Assembly (NCBI RefSeq): GCF_037975245.1
Contig: NC_092568.1
Span: 7,983,501 to 8,047,500 of the forward strand
Reading direction: 5' to 3'
Source of the DNA: Apostichopus japonicus
Lineage: Eukaryota; Echinodermata; Holothuroidea; Aspidochirotida; Stichopodidae
DNA length: 64,000 nt
Position 1 is the stretch's first letter, and each line of letters begins with the position of its first letter. Below, piece after piece: positions 14,801-25,812 of this stretch. A model generated the notes under the pieces. It was not told the origin of the DNA, made no database searches, and saw nothing but the letters and a program-made list of their open reading frames with translations. Position numbers and translations under genes: made by a program.

Positions 14801-17800
14801 TACCTCCACCTCCATAGGCTCATGCTCTCCCTCATTTCCGTCCAACCTCCTCCCCCCTCCTTTTGTCCTTCCTCCCCCTCCCTCCATCCCTCCCTCCATC
14901 CCTCCCTCCAACCTATACTGAATCACAAGTACATTGATCAGGTTGTTTATGTCACCAAAACATTTGATTTCCATAAACTGGAGTTTCATACCAGCAGAAC
15001 CAAATGCAATAATGAACAAACCGACTGACATACAGTGTACATTCAATACACCACACTTTCATGTAGTGTGAAATGGGTGTGGTCAAATTACATACCGTAT
15101 AGCATAGTGTTTATTACAGAAAATGTTAGCATTAAATCGAACATATGCCAGCATAAAACCGATTTAAAGAGGGCATAAAATCGATTTTATGTAGACTTAT
15201 TAAACTGCCTCCTGTTGGCTCAGAATTAATGCAAGCATAAAATCTAATTTATGTCAGCATTAAATCGAATATAATGTCGGCATAAATTCCCGAATTTTGT
15301 CCACTGTGGCCAACCATAGACGTTGGCCGACGACATACGCAGATTATATCGGTTATATGAAAAGTCAATACAGATCTACACAGTTGAACCGATGATGCTT
15401 TTGTTGTGTCTATACATTCACAATTAAAGAAATCATTGTCTCGTCGATGAAATGTGTGATATATAATAAATAATTATCGTCAAGTTAGTCATCATTTTGT
15501 CATGGACGTGATTTGTTATGTTTTGTTAGTATGTCTTGCTTGGAGAACAGCCAGCAAGAGTACTTAGCATTCAAACAGCTTAAAGACTACACAACAATCA
15601 CTTGATTAAATAATTGGACTGCTATAGTCACATCCGCTACGAATGGAGAAGGGTTAAAACAAATGTTATGAAAGAGCTCGTGGGAAGAAACCAGCAATGT
15701 TGGTTAACAGTTTACAGATGTGCGTCAATTTGTGAACACATCTTAAATTTTTATGACAGTATACCTGTAGGCCTACTATATAAATACCTTACGACCCTGC
15801 TTTGTGGAATCTCAGAAATCAAGTGCTTTGGGAATCTCAGAAGGCTGGCAGATACAGTGATCCGTATGGTAATTGTCCTTTAGTCTGGCTCGAGTTGTAT
15901 TACTAGATTAGACCCGCATTTGAACCCCCCCCCCCCCCCGACATCTTTATACTTGTCTACGTTAATCGCCTCGATGTCTGGAAATCACCTGGAGAGGTCA
16001 AAAGGTCATGAAAAGAACTAATGAAAAGTTTTACCCTGCTGTTTTATCCTGTCCTTCGCCACCTTTCTCTTTCTCTGTCTGCTCCCCATTTCTTTACCCT
16101 GTGTCGCCCTATACTCTCTTCCCTTCTCTTAACATTCACTCTTCCCTCTCTCTAACCTCAAGTTGAAGGTTTACAGTCTTGTTTGAGGCCAAGGTCCCCC
16201 TCACACTACTTAGCAACTTAGCCCTTAGTCATTGGTAACTTGTCACATCAGTGTGCACAATTCAAGCAATCCCTCCTGGGGCACTACATTGCACTACATT
16301 TAGTCTCGGGGGGACTTCCCATAGGGTGCATGCAGCCACAAACCGGCCACGCAATGTTATTTATAAATTACTTCATAAGTCACCATTTATACAGCTGGGT
16401 TGCTATAACAATCCAGAGTTCATCAACGTGGAGTTTACCACCCGTTTACGACGAAAAATGAATTTGTTGACATAGTTTGGTTTCATATCTTTCCTAGTAA
16501 TGTTTTAATAATTTGTTTTGGCAGAGTTCCCTTCGACCCCACCGTTCGAATGACGACGTTCAACGTGCTGATTGGTGGCGCCTTAAACAATTTAAGTATT
16601 TGGGCTGTGAGCCAAACAGCTGTTCAAAGATTCTTAGCTGCCAAGGATCTGAAATCTGCCAAATTGTAAGTTCATGTATATGAATAATATATGTACTCAG
16701 TAATTTATTATTATGATTTGTAAATATTATCATGGTTGTGAAATCTCAAATCAAAAGGGGATCGTGGTTATAAACAGGTTAGGGATACATTTGAGGCCAG
16801 ATGGATGTTGTGAAATATCTATACCTTGGGGAAGTGCAGGTGGGTGGGTGGGTGGGTGATATGCAGCTGGAGAGGGGCACAAGGGAAGGGATTATAGAAT
16901 GAAAGAGAGGCAAACTTGGGTATGGGGAGAGGAAGGGGGTTGGGAGAGGGCTTGGTCCAGAGACTAATTCACTGCAACTTACAGACAGTGCTATTTAGCA
17001 ATTGGATTCTGACAGGTAATTATCATTAGTGAGACATGTTTCGGTTGAGCAAATCGGTAAAGTGAGACACATTTTTATGCCAGAGATGGGTCTAGATGGA
17101 AGGGCTTGGGAGATTATTGCCAAAATTTAAAATTACATAGATGGATTGATCATAATTAGTTACTAATTTTAATGAAAGTCATTTTCATTACGCTGAGTCA
17201 TTTATTGCGGATGATGGAATTAAGCGTTCCCTGTCACCCGTTTATTCAAAGCATATTAACAATTTTCTTATATTTGATTAAACCTATCTATCAAACCTGC
17301 CCTCTTTTTTCGAGCATGTTTGACTTATTTTAAACTTTTTTTCGTCGTTGTTTCTTTTCTCATAGATCCGTCTGGCTGAACATGCCATTCAGCGCCATTT
17401 TGGTTTTGGTGTGCTGTTTTGAAGGCTTGATTATGTACGCATTTTACTACGGAGACTATATGGAGTCTTTCGTTACTTCAGAACCTGGTGTGACCGGGAT
17501 GATGACAGAATTACAGATGAGATCTCCTCCGAACTTGACCTCCAAGGATCAGATTCTAGTCTATTTCGTCAGTGAGCAGTTTGGCAACATTCCCGGTTAC
17601 CAGGGATTGTTCATCGCCTGCATCATGGCTGGTGCTCTCAGGTCAGCAGCCATTAATATATTTTGATCATTTGTTCCCTTGTTTTTTGTGGGTTTTTTTT
17701 TTTTTAAATATGGACTTATGGTTGTTCTTGCCTTCTGGCCGCTACATTTTTCGCTCAATTGGCGTTCCAAAGCATTGGATCAGATTCCATGTCTCCTTCC

Positions 17801-20800
17801 GTCTCTTAACTTGGCTTTGCAATGAAAGAGCAGTCACAGCATACATCGAGTTTAATAAACTTACAAGTTGCATCTTAGCATTTTCTCTTATAAACCCGAT
17901 GATAGCATAGGACTAAGGTAGCATACGCCCATTTAAAGCCCCATTGACTTACACACTAAATCACAAAAGTAATGTGGTCTCTAAGTCTAGTTAGAAGTTC
18001 TCACTAGCTAAATGCTACCCATCACCAGATAGCTGATAAGTTGGCCTTCCATGGCACCATCAATTTTTCGTACCATTACCTTGCAGATTTTTTGCTATCA
18101 GAGCCTGAAGTTTTTGCCACTTGTAAACAAACCTCTTCACTCAGTGGTAAACAAATTTCGTACACTGCTCCTGGGAAGCCTAAAAGGGTCTAAAATTGAC
18201 CCAATTGACCCAATCCTTTCACCACATGTAATCTTCATTCATGCTCTTCAACATGCAAGCCACAAAAAACTAGTTCATGATTGATAACAGGCCAAAAACT
18301 ATTTTCTCCTGCTGCTTTTTGGCACTATTCCTGAGATAGGAGAACAATCGAGCGGATGGATATAGACTCTAATAGGAGTATGCCACCTTAAATGTACTAA
18401 AATTTCTTCAAGCTGTTGCATGTACAGAAAAAAATTGTAGAAGTGAAAGGTTCAAGAGGAGTCACAAATTTGAAATTTGAAAAAGGTCACTTGAAAACTA
18501 GAGAATTGGTAAAAATGAAGTTTTTGCAATGTTAATGTTCACCTGATATGGAACCAATGTTTTGTAGTACAAATTGTTGGTGAATGGGCAATTCAGTGCA
18601 TTTCAAATAGGTCAAAGGTCATCCAGGATAATTTGCAATGTTTTTTCTAATCCATGTTTTGTCCAAATATGGTCAACATTTCTTATCGGACAACAGTTTC
18701 GTTAGCTTACAAACGATGGTGAAATAGTGTGGCATGGACAGACTGGAAGATTGTTTGATATTGTTTCATCTGATTTCGTATGATTCTCTTCGAGTGCCTG
18801 AATATCTATCAAACTGATCTCTTTTCATGGTTCCATCATTCATGTCCACTCATTTAGTGAGTACCTATATAGTGCTCTGGGGGGGGGGGGTGTGAGGTTT
18901 ATTTTTAGTCACCAGAATTCAAATTTTAAATACCTTTGGTATAAAGTAAGGATAATAAAATCCTAAAGTAACGATGAAATGAACATCATACTCAGATTGT
19001 GTTTCACCTTACTACTAAGTCCCAGAACTCTATTGTTATCTGTTAAGGTCAAAGGTCATTTGAGTTGCAAAAACTTGCAGGCAGCTGTTATACCAAAGGA
19101 TTACTGTCAGGTATATGTGTTCCTGGTTTACCAAACTGCCTGGATATTTCACAAATATAATACGCCGTCTTTTTCTTCTCCTTCACAGCACAATTTCATC
19201 AGGTTTAAATGCTCTGGTATCTGTAATTCTTGTGGATATTGTGCGCCCCTTCCGTCAGTGGTTGGCAAGACGCTCTGGTACCGAGGTAAAGACAACAGAC
19301 CGTCAAGATACCATACTGTCCAAGGTTTTGTGTAAGTCACTCGATAACAAACCTTTGCCAAACCTGCAAGTGAATAAATTTGTGCAATTTAAATCACTCC
19401 TCACTTATATGTCTTCTGTATATACGTACCCCGATCTACCGTAGCCTAAGAAGTGGTAACATTCTTCCACTGCGCCCCCAATAACCCTCTCTAAGGTCAT
19501 GATAAATTTGTACAATTCTTAGATGTGGAAAGGTTTGTATGAGTGAGGTTGGGACCGTTGGGAGAAGTGCCATGTCACACGATGGGGGTATTTTGGAATT
19601 AAACTTAAATACTACAGTAAGAAGTACTCAAATTAATGATGAGAGCCCTGTGCTCGAACTCATATCAAAGGGGAAATCCACTTGTCCAATTATTGTGAGG
19701 TTGCATGTACACCTACTATGAGCCATTACCTCAAACCTCACCCTCTCCAATATATCTTGTTTATGCAGGTACATGTTTTTCATTGCAGTTTCAATGAAAG
19801 TGACAATTAGCTTTGTAGTAGTCTCTGCTATTATTTGCCCATTGTTACTGTAACTTTTCTTTGGAAACATTAATTTTTTCATCTTTCCCCCCCCCCCTTT
19901 CTTTCAGCTGTTGTCTTAGGCATCTTCTCTCTGTTACTGGCCTTTATTGCACCATACCTGGGAACTCTTCTACAGCTAACCAACTCCGTCTTTGGTGCCG
20001 CAGGGGGACCTCTGGTCGGCGTCTTTCTGCTGGGCATGCTCTGGAAACGAGCCAACGAAAAGTAAATGTGCACTTGTATTCGTTTTCATTGTCGTACATT
20101 GTAGATCTATATAAAAGGGGCAGAAGTAAAAGATTGACAGTAGAGCAATTGTTGTGTATTTTCTCAGTTTTCAGGAATGACCTTAAAATCAGGATTTGGG
20201 GGTTGATTTATGTTTAATTGTCGATACTCTTTGATACTACTCTCTTAACAATGTAGTTTGTTAGGGCTGACAAATTTTCTTTCAAAACTATGACCAAAAA
20301 GGAAAAAAATTGGTGACAGTTTTTTTTGTGTCTATAATAATAGGAAAATATTTTATAGGCATATTTCTCTGTTTATGAAGAAATGTATTTTGTGGGAGGG
20401 TGGTGGTTTAAATGGTGGGTGGATTTCTTGTAACACTATGGATAATCCATTGCTCTCTTTTAACTAAATAGATCACATTCTTACATCAGTGATGTAAGCA
20501 GAACCCCCCCCCCCCCCACCCCCTTTTTATGGGGTTGCCAAAGCTTTAATATTACTTATTTTAGGGTTTTGGAAGTGGGATGGATATATCCCTGCCAGGA
20601 GATTTTTTCATCACTGTTTCTTTCAGAAGCCCCCCCACCCCCCTTATTCAGTTACAGTTGGATATTTTTCATCCCACCTCTTGGATATGGCAAATCAACA
20701 GGTTAGTTTTAAATTTCTCTTCCTGCAGGGGTACTCTGATAGGAGCTATTTGTGGATTTATCATTGGTCTATGGACAAGTATGGGTTCCATAGCAACCAA

Positions 20801-23800
20801 AAACATTGACAGCGATGAGAGACTAGGCCTCTACAACGTAAGTAGAAAAGTATTGTTTTGCCAAATTGTTAGTAAAAGCAATTGCATTGGTATCTTTGAT
20901 GTAGCCTATTTCACTCTTTCAGATAAATAACCTATTTGGTGTTAAACTGCTTGTTTGATCAGGAAGTTAAAGGATTGTAATTTTTGTTTAGCTTTGTTAT
21001 TATATCCTGTAAGTTGTCACAAAGACTTCTAGTATCCCCTTGACAACTACCACGGGTGAATTTGTGGACTTGCTTTAAGTTGAGAGGGACAATGGTATCT
21101 GCTCCCTTATTTTTTAAATTATTTGTTTGTCCTTTAGAATAATATGAAAATTAGAAGAAAAAAATTTACTATACTCTATCCTAGATTTTGCTGCACCCTC
21201 TCCATATTTTCCCGGGTCCCTAAACTGAGCTAGAGGCTCACCTGTAATCCCACTTCCCCCCCCCATCCCACCCCTGTCATTAGGCCTGTGTGTCAGGTAC
21301 CCTACACTTATAGTTTAACCAGCACAATGCAGATGAATAAATGACATGGAGTATTTATTCTCATTTATGGCAGTACAGCAACTTTGTGTTGTTATATTGT
21401 ATGCAAATAGAGTTACACCTTAGGTGTACAGCTGTAATGAATGTAACACAGTGTTGTAGACTTCAGCTTGCGTGTGTGTTGATTTTGCTGTTGTTACATT
21501 ATGAAATTTGTTGTGTCGCTATTAAACACTTCTGCAAGTGAGTAATACAAACAAGCTAACAATTTAACCGTGTGGCAAAGCCGGAGGCTGATGATTAGCC
21601 AGCCACAGTCACATCTGTTTGATATTGTTGAGACCTTGTACCTTTGCCCTGTGCTGGTTTTAATGAGACATACCAGTGCAACTCTTACATGCGTTACTAC
21701 TGAGTTGTTTGGCATTTTAGCAGTTATGTATGCTCCAACCTGGGCAAATTAATCTAAGTGCAATTATTACTCAATGTACGATGAAAGCTGACGATTGTGT
21801 TTCATTCGTAGTAATTAGTTCCAATATGCATTTGAGAGTCAAGTAAGTTATATGTAAACTATTTGTTGGATTAGCTTCACTACAGATATCAAATAACGTC
21901 TCACTGCAGGGGTTCTCAATATATAGGCCTCCTATGGGCCAAATCCAGCCAGTGAAAAATTTCAATACTGCCCGCGAAAAAAAATTAATAATTCCACAAT
22001 TTTTGCATTAATCAGGTTTGCTGACTCTTAATTACGAACCTTTCCACAATCTTAAGTAGTTTCTGACTTGTTTTATATTTATGTATATTCTTAAACTTCT
22101 TTGCTATTGTCTTGGTGTCTTTTTCCCATTTTAAATGAATTGGATTTGCACGTGTATAATTCTGTTTGAATTTCACCCCGAAATTAACCGAACAGAGATG
22201 AGCTTGTGAGGAATTCCACTCGGAGTAAGTCTGTAAGTTATGTTGACGAGAAGTGCTGGAAAATCAAATTTTATGAGAACGGTTTAGCACTTCACGTAGA
22301 GTTTAAATCAACAAAATGTCTGACATATGTGGATTGGCACTTAACATACAAATACGAGTGGGTCGTGTCAACATTGTGAAGGATAGAGTGAAGCTACTTT
22401 TTAAGGGCATTTGAAATATTCTACATACTTGATCATATCAAATAAATTTTGCTCTTATATATGGAATTTACTTGTTGACATTATGTTGCAGCAAAATAGA
22501 AAAAAAAAATAATGGATGAATTTCATCCTCATTTGTAATACTAATTCCACAATGCCATGAATTCAGACACGATGAGAAGGGGGGAGGGGGCGGATTGGTA
22601 TAGCACCGGGACCTGGGGTCAAGAAGGGAGCCTTTCAAAGTATGGGATACAGAATAATGAATTCTCTTTTTCGTAATATCATTATCATGAAACTGACCAG
22701 GGCTCAGCCTCCCTAGGGCCCAAACCTTGCTCTTGACTCCCCTTGTGTAAAGGTACCTTTATCAAGTTTCGTCACATCAAGCCTACTTGGCAGCATCGTA
22801 ATAAATCAAGACTGCATGGAGTCACTTTTGTCAATTAGTCATTCCTCAGAGAGATTCAGTGACTTGAGTCGATGACTCAACTCATGTCAGGAAAAATCAC
22901 TGGCTATGACTCACCTCGACCAGGAAATTAATTGACTTGTTACAAATACTAATTGGCACTGTTCATTTTTTTTTTGGTAGGTTCTGGTAAACTCTAAAGA
23001 ACATGCTTTTTTAATTTAATATACACAACAGAAGACCTATGACCCTTTGACCTCTAAACCTATGTCATGTATGGTGAACATCCTATTTTGAGATCATAAT
23101 TACTCATGCCCTGCCCACAGTCTTACAATCGTGTCTTCCTCTACGAATACAAGATGTATGAATTTTGAGGTAAAAGCATCTCAGTCTGAAATTGTTACCA
23201 TGGTAACCAAGGTATGTTGGTCCACTGATATACACCCATGCATAGGCTCAACAGAGATAACTCTCTGTGTACTGTATTGTAAGTACTTTAAACATGACTA
23301 TTACATTTGTGTCATGCGCCTTTGGGTGAATACTAATCCACCTTTTTTTAAATCGTTAGATCACATTTTAATTAAGACAGTTCCCAAATACATACAATTT
23401 AAGTCCATTCCTTTTTTACATTGAGATCAACACTTTTCTATGACTTTGTTATTTCCTTCATTCAGCTTTCTTTCATGTGGTACTCTGGCTTCACCTTGCT
23501 GATAACTGTTTCTGTTTCCGTGGTGATGAGTGAAATCTTTCGCTTAATCTTTAAATCTGATCGCGAGAAAGTTGTCAACCCACTCCTGTTGGTTCCCTGG
23601 CTCAGGTAGGTTCAGATGATAGAGCCATGATGTTACAGAGTTGTGGGATGGACAGGGGTAGCTATGGGTACACATTGTGAGAAAGTAGGGAAGCATACAA
23701 CATTTGGTCACATATTTATTTTCCTTTGGCTTGTCATGGAGGTCAAGTTTTCCTGTCCTTTTAGATATTTTTGTTTTATAATAAAAAAATATGCTCAGAC

Positions 23801-24649
23801 TGAAAATTTAATATACCATCTTATTAAATTATTAAACTCATTTTGCAAACAATTTGAGCCCATACAAGTAAAATATTAGCCACATATTTCTTTAACTACT
23901 CCAGGTTTATGATCTCAATGGGTGACATATATGTTGTCATCAGGGTGATTATTGTTTATAATTGTGTGTCCTTTTTGTCTTATTAATATTGAGAAGAACT
24001 TGAAATGAGTTGGTGTCCCTTAAAGTCAGCACAAAGAGCTCCATATTGTAAAAGTGTAAACTGTTTTATTTGGAACAAGAATAAATGATTTCATATCTTA
24101 CATGTATAGTCTAGTATCATTATAGCTAATAATAATATCGTGTTTTAAAAATCCAACACATCATACAGTAATCTAATTGTCACAGTGGTTGGATGGTTAA
24201 TTGATGGCCATGCATGCCCACCAACTGATCGGATCATTTCTGACCAGAACAAAGATTTGATAGTGTTCGTGCGGTCCAGTACAATGTTCTAGTATTAACT
24301 AGAACCACATTCGAATGGATTATTTCAGAAGTAGCAATATTATACTGTTCTCTCCCAATAAAAAGAAGCTCTGAAATGAAGTCATGAAAGACCACAGTAT
24401 CTTGTTTCTTAAATATTTCTTTTCTCGAGAATGCAAGAAGTCCTATCAAATCACTGGAAATGAAATCTTACTTGGAAACATGCTTGGCATGTCTTGCATT
24501 TATTTGACTTGTCAACTCTTATGATGTTCTCTTTCTCTTCTCACAGAGAGAAAGTTTCAAACTATGCCAACATCCCGCAGGGAGAAATCATCAAATACGA
24601 TCCCAAGGATGATGGTGAAGTCGAAGTGGTCGAAGAGAAAAAAGCGTGA
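2685..24649 (+). CDS. Sodium-coupled solute transporter, SLC5 family (SLC5A8/A12/A6-like), 12 exons
   Basis: Spliced gene of 1,755 coding nt (584 residues plus stop). The product is expected to be a multi-pass plasma-membrane symporter using the sodium gradient to import small monocarboxylates, vitamins or related solutes; the exact substrate cannot be read from sequence. Family signatures in order: an N-terminal helix starting WLDYIMFILLLVAA, then GGQQTT, the TPSEIYNYG block, the YEYLHKRFG block, GGLKAVIYTD, WAVSQTAVQRFLAAKDLKSAK-like segment around TM7, and the highly typical ALSTISSGLNAL motif, whose TM8 serines correspond to the sodium-site region of this fold. All twelve exons have GT donors and AG acceptors and their phases agree. 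The length is slightly under the roughly 610 residues of vertebrate SLC5A8/A12; the shortfall lies mainly in the extracellular loop between exons 10 and 11. Start chosen for its Kozak context (A at -3, G at +4) and position just before TM1. Confidence 0.9.
3838..5965 (+). repeat. Local dispersed repeat, two modules with two copies each
   Basis: Module A occurs at about 3935-4250 and again at 4460-4755, sharing CAAGAAACCTAAAAAT, GACAGACGTG, ATCGATTTGAA, GGGGATTTTCCCGATG and a TAATGTCAAAAGGTTAA segment, with many substitutions and small indels. Module B occurs at about 4300-4445 and 5818-5965, sharing GTGGAATGGCCTGTCCCAG and GTTCACCTGG. The order A-(B-A)-B suggests an old duplicated element. 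No terminal repeats or coding capacity were recognised. Confidence 0.7.
5381..5455 (+). repeat. 37-bp tandem duplication
   Basis: Two imperfect copies starting CGGAGTTACC at 5381 and 5418, each ending in GGAAATTCGATTA plus CCC or TCC. Confidence 0.65.
10539..10758 (+). CDS. SLC5 gene exon 2 (TM2-TM3)
   Basis: Preceded by a polypyrimidine tract and TTAG; encodes FLLADRSVLSLPVAMTLL, then LLGTPSEIYNYG and a hydrophobic helix ending in TAYE. Donor GTAAGC. The TPSE(I/V)Y block is a hallmark of the SLC5A8/A6 branch. The following intron (10759-12361) contains a perfect DR1 motif at 10770-10782, CT-rich tracts (11261-11300) and a G run near 11877. Confidence 0.93.
12062..12084. repeat. C11-G-C11 homopolymer tract
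   Basis: Two 11-base C runs separated by one G within intron 2, 278 bp before exon 3. Confidence 0.85.
12362..12479 (+). CDS. SLC5 gene exon 3
   Basis: Follows TTTACAG; encodes YLHKRFGLSLRLLGAFVF and a helix ending YTPALAIEA. Together with the previous exon this makes the family's YEYLxxRF motif. Donor GTAAGG. The next intron (12480-13176) holds no feature beyond a CCAGTGACGTAGCCA phrase near 12541 that resembles an old DNA-transposon end. Confidence 0.93.
13177..13244 (+). CDS. SLC5 gene exon 4
   Basis: A 68-nt exon after TTTTTTGCAG, encoding VTQFAMWKIILMTGLVCTVYTAM; donor GTATGG. Phase agrees on both sides. The following intron (13245-14037) carries a (CA)n tract at about 13877-13900. Confidence 0.9.
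14038..14192 (+). CDS. SLC5 gene exon 5 (GGLKAV motif)
   Basis: Starts with GGLKAVIYTDVIMFVVIVI, the conserved GG(L/M)KAV segment of SLC5 proteins, and continues through a transmembrane helix and an extracellular stretch ending NSRDDRLNIFS. Acceptor GGACAG, donor GTAAGTT. Confidence 0.94.
14837..14911. repeat. Pyrimidine simple repeat (CCTC/CCAT)n
   Basis: Nearly pure C/T on the plus strand with repeated CCCTCCAT units. It creates long Gly/Glu-rich open frames on the minus strand that are not genes. Confidence 0.85.
15128..15287. repeat. AT-rich repeat with CATAAAATCGA motif
   Basis: At least five variants of GCATAAAATCGA / GCATTAAATCGA recur within 160 bp, and AAAATCGATTTTATG is self-complementary. 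Origin unknown; possibly the end of a decayed transposon. Confidence 0.55.
16525..16665 (+). CDS. SLC5 gene exon 6
   Basis: Encodes VPFDPTVRMTTFNVLIGGAL, then LSIWAVSQTAVQRFLAAKD and LKSAK, matching the intracellular-facing segment near TM7 of SLC5 transporters. Acceptor GGCAG, donor GTAAGTT. The next intron (16666-17365) has a (GGTG)n tract near 16838-16858 and nothing else notable. Confidence 0.94.
17366..17641 (+). CDS. SLC5 gene exon 7 (largest exon)
   Basis: 276 nt after TCATAG. Encodes SVWLNMPFSAILVLVCC, a helix, a polar extracellular loop (with a potential N-glycosylation site NLTS), then PGYQGLFIACIMAGAL. The tail joins exon 8 to make the ALSTISSG sodium-site motif. Donor GTCAGC. Confidence 0.94.
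17642..19188 (+). other. Intron 7 of the SLC5 gene
   Basis: No exon supported. Contains a G12 run at 18879-18890 and two perfect AGGTCAAAGGTCA motifs (18609-18621 and 19046-19058). Confidence 0.7.
19189..19331 (+). CDS. SLC5 gene exon 8 (TM8 sodium-site motif)
   Basis: After CTTCACAG, encodes STISSGLNALVSVILVDIV and a basic stretch RPFRQWLARRSG followed by a polar cytoplasmic segment with TTDRQDT. The TISSG(L/I)NA motif contains the conserved serines of TM8. Donor GTAAGTC. The following intron (19332-19907) is featureless apart from a C run just before the acceptor. Confidence 0.94.
19908..20061 (+). CDS. SLC5 gene exon 9
   Basis: Encodes SVVLGIFSLLLAFIAPYLG, LLQLTNSVFGAAGGPLVGVF and LLGMLWKRANE, the FGxxGGPLxGxFxLG motif being typical of the family. 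Acceptor TTTCAG, donor GTAAAT. The next intron (20062-20728) has a C14 run at 20504-20517. Confidence 0.94.
20729..20837 (+). CDS. SLC5 gene exon 10
   Basis: Encodes KGTLIGAICGFIIGLWTSMG and a short polar loop ending DERLGLYN. Acceptor TCCTGCAG, donor GTAAGT; ends in phase 0. Confidence 0.93.
21907..21985 (+). mobile_element. Solo hAT-like transposon end
   Basis: CAGGGGTTCTCAA at 21907-21919 followed by GGGCCAAATCCAGCC and TGCCCGCG closely follows the terminal pattern of hAT (Charlie-like) elements in animals. No matching opposite terminus was found in the window, so this is a fragment at best. Confidence 0.4.
23121..23169 (+). other. Possible cryptic or alternative 49-nt exon
   Basis: Bounded by GCCCACAG and GAG/GTAAAAG. 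In the phase left by exon 10 it would read SYNRVFLYEYKMYEF then a TGA stop at its end, and its length is not a multiple of three. It is therefore excluded from the coding model; if spliced in, it would truncate the transporter in the last extracellular loop. Confidence 0.25.
23466..23605 (+). CDS. SLC5 gene exon 11 (last TM)
   Basis: After ATTCAG, encodes LSFMWYSGFTLLITVSVSVV (the family's LSYxWYSxxG-type start of the final helix), then MSEIFRLIFKSDREKVVNPL and LLVPWL. Donor GTAGGT. The following intron (23606-24546) is AT-rich and otherwise unremarkable. Confidence 0.93.
24547..24649 (+). CDS. SLC5 gene exon 12 (cytoplasmic tail, stop)
   Basis: After TCTCACAG, encodes REKVSNYANIPQGEIIKYDP and a strongly acidic tail (DDGEVEVVEEKKA) ending at TGA 24647-24649. 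The tail does not end in the PDZ-type motif known for vertebrate SLC5A8. Confidence 0.92.
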
Positions 24650-25649
24650 ATCTGGTGACATCAGCCAACTATCATTATAGGGATGTTAAAAAAGTAATAA
24701 CAAAAAAAAAACTGGTGACGTTTTGTTCTCTGCTTATCGTTCTCCTCTTAATTGTTCCTCGGAGACGAGCCTTCTCCTCGGGGGTATGATGGATGGTGAA
24801 TTAATTTCTCAACTGACTTTCTTACTTCCCATTCCTATCTTTATTTACTCATGAGCATGTCCTTAACACTATAGGGCTGTGTCCTAACTCTTCTAAATGT
24901 CAGTGAGATTTGTAAAGATAAATCCATAAGAGGTGCCTAATTTCTTTTCCTTCCTATTGAAACAAAGAAAATATATGAACTGTTTGATAGTTTGCTTTTG
25001 TTTCATATGTAATCAGGTTTATAGTTTGTGAAAATTCCTATCAAACACAAACTTAAGACAATTTATATATCTGACAGTAGTAAGACATGATATAGCTGCA
25101 AAGAAGATATCTTGTGATAGCTTGGTGATGACAGGGTGCTTGAAGATAAGGTGTGTCTTGTTGGGTATATTATCCAGTATTCAAGTTACAATCTGTTCTA
25201 AACTTGAAAGAGACAGGGTACAACTTTCACCGAATGAAATTTTCTAATTATACCTCCGTCTTCATCATTCCATTGCTGTTATATACATTTCACTGAAATA
25301 TAGTTTGTACACAATTTGATATAGGTCAGAGTTCATTTAAGGTCACCAGGTGTCAAAACTTAAACACTTATTTAAATACAATATTTCCAGATAGAAAGCT
25401 GCAGTAGCTGGTATATATGGCTATGGCTTCTCCATAATGAGTACAAGAACACTATTGTTTTTGGTGGAGGGTACAGGTCATTTGGGTTCAGCAGAGGTTA
25501 CACTCTGGAAATTTTTAACATGACATCATAAGATTGGCTTAAGCAAACACACAATTGGGAGAAGCCTGCAAGGGCTTATGGATTAAAACTTACACATCAG
25601 GTGGCTTCCAATTCAACATTTTAACTCAAATTTGGAATCTTTTCAATTT

Positions 25650-25812
25650 AGAAAGTTATTATTTCAGATGCCCGGGGAAAACCGTAGATTGCTCTTGGAT
25701 GAAAAACCCACCTTACTATGACCCGGCCGGGTATCGAACCCGGAACCTCAGGATTGCTAAGCCTCATTGCTTCAAATGCCACCGCCTTTATCCACTCGAC
25801 CACAGCACCGGC
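25650..25812 (-). mobile_element. tRNA-derived SINE, class II tRNA head
   Basis: Read on the minus strand, it starts GCCGGTGCTGTGGTCGAGTGG, a good RNA polymerase III A box, and has a B box in CCGGGTTCGATACCCGG (about 25725-25742). The extra arm between anticodon and T arm is long, as in Ser/Leu tRNAs. A conserved-looking non-tRNA body (GGTTTTTCATCCAAGAGC and beyond) follows. The anticodon stem is imperfect, so this is a SINE rather than a functional tRNA gene. Confidence 0.7.

Larger units (their letters stand above)
14193..16524 (+). other. Intron 5 of the SLC5 gene
   Basis: No exon seen. Contains a G run near 14320, a (CCCTCCAT)n-like pyrimidine tract at 14837-14911, a palindrome-rich repeat at 15128-15287, a C15 run at 15925-15939 and a direct-repeat pair AGGTCAaaAGGTCA (DR2) at 15995-16008. 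Confidence 0.7.
20838..23465 (+). other. Intron 10 of the SLC5 gene
   Basis: 2.6 kb. Contains a hAT-like terminal fragment at 21907 and a possible cryptic exon at 23121-23169. Joining exon 10 directly to the exon at 23466 keeps the reading frame. Confidence 0.65.

Noticed and set aside
14591-15046. 151-codon minus-strand open frame rich in Gly and Glu
   Set aside because: Its core is the translation of the CCCTCCAT simple repeat; it has no homologous-looking domain and lies within an SLC5 intron.
19861-20217. 118-codon plus-strand open frame
   Set aside because: It overlaps SLC5 exon 9 in a different frame; the exon-9 frame carries the transporter motifs.
23121-23169. Additional SLC5 coding exon
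   Set aside because: Its length breaks the frame and it introduces a stop in the phase set by exon 10; the model without it has a perfect open frame.
25724-25812. Functional tRNA-Ser/Leu gene on the minus strand
   Set aside because: The anticodon arm does not pair properly and a non-tRNA body follows, which fits a SINE better.
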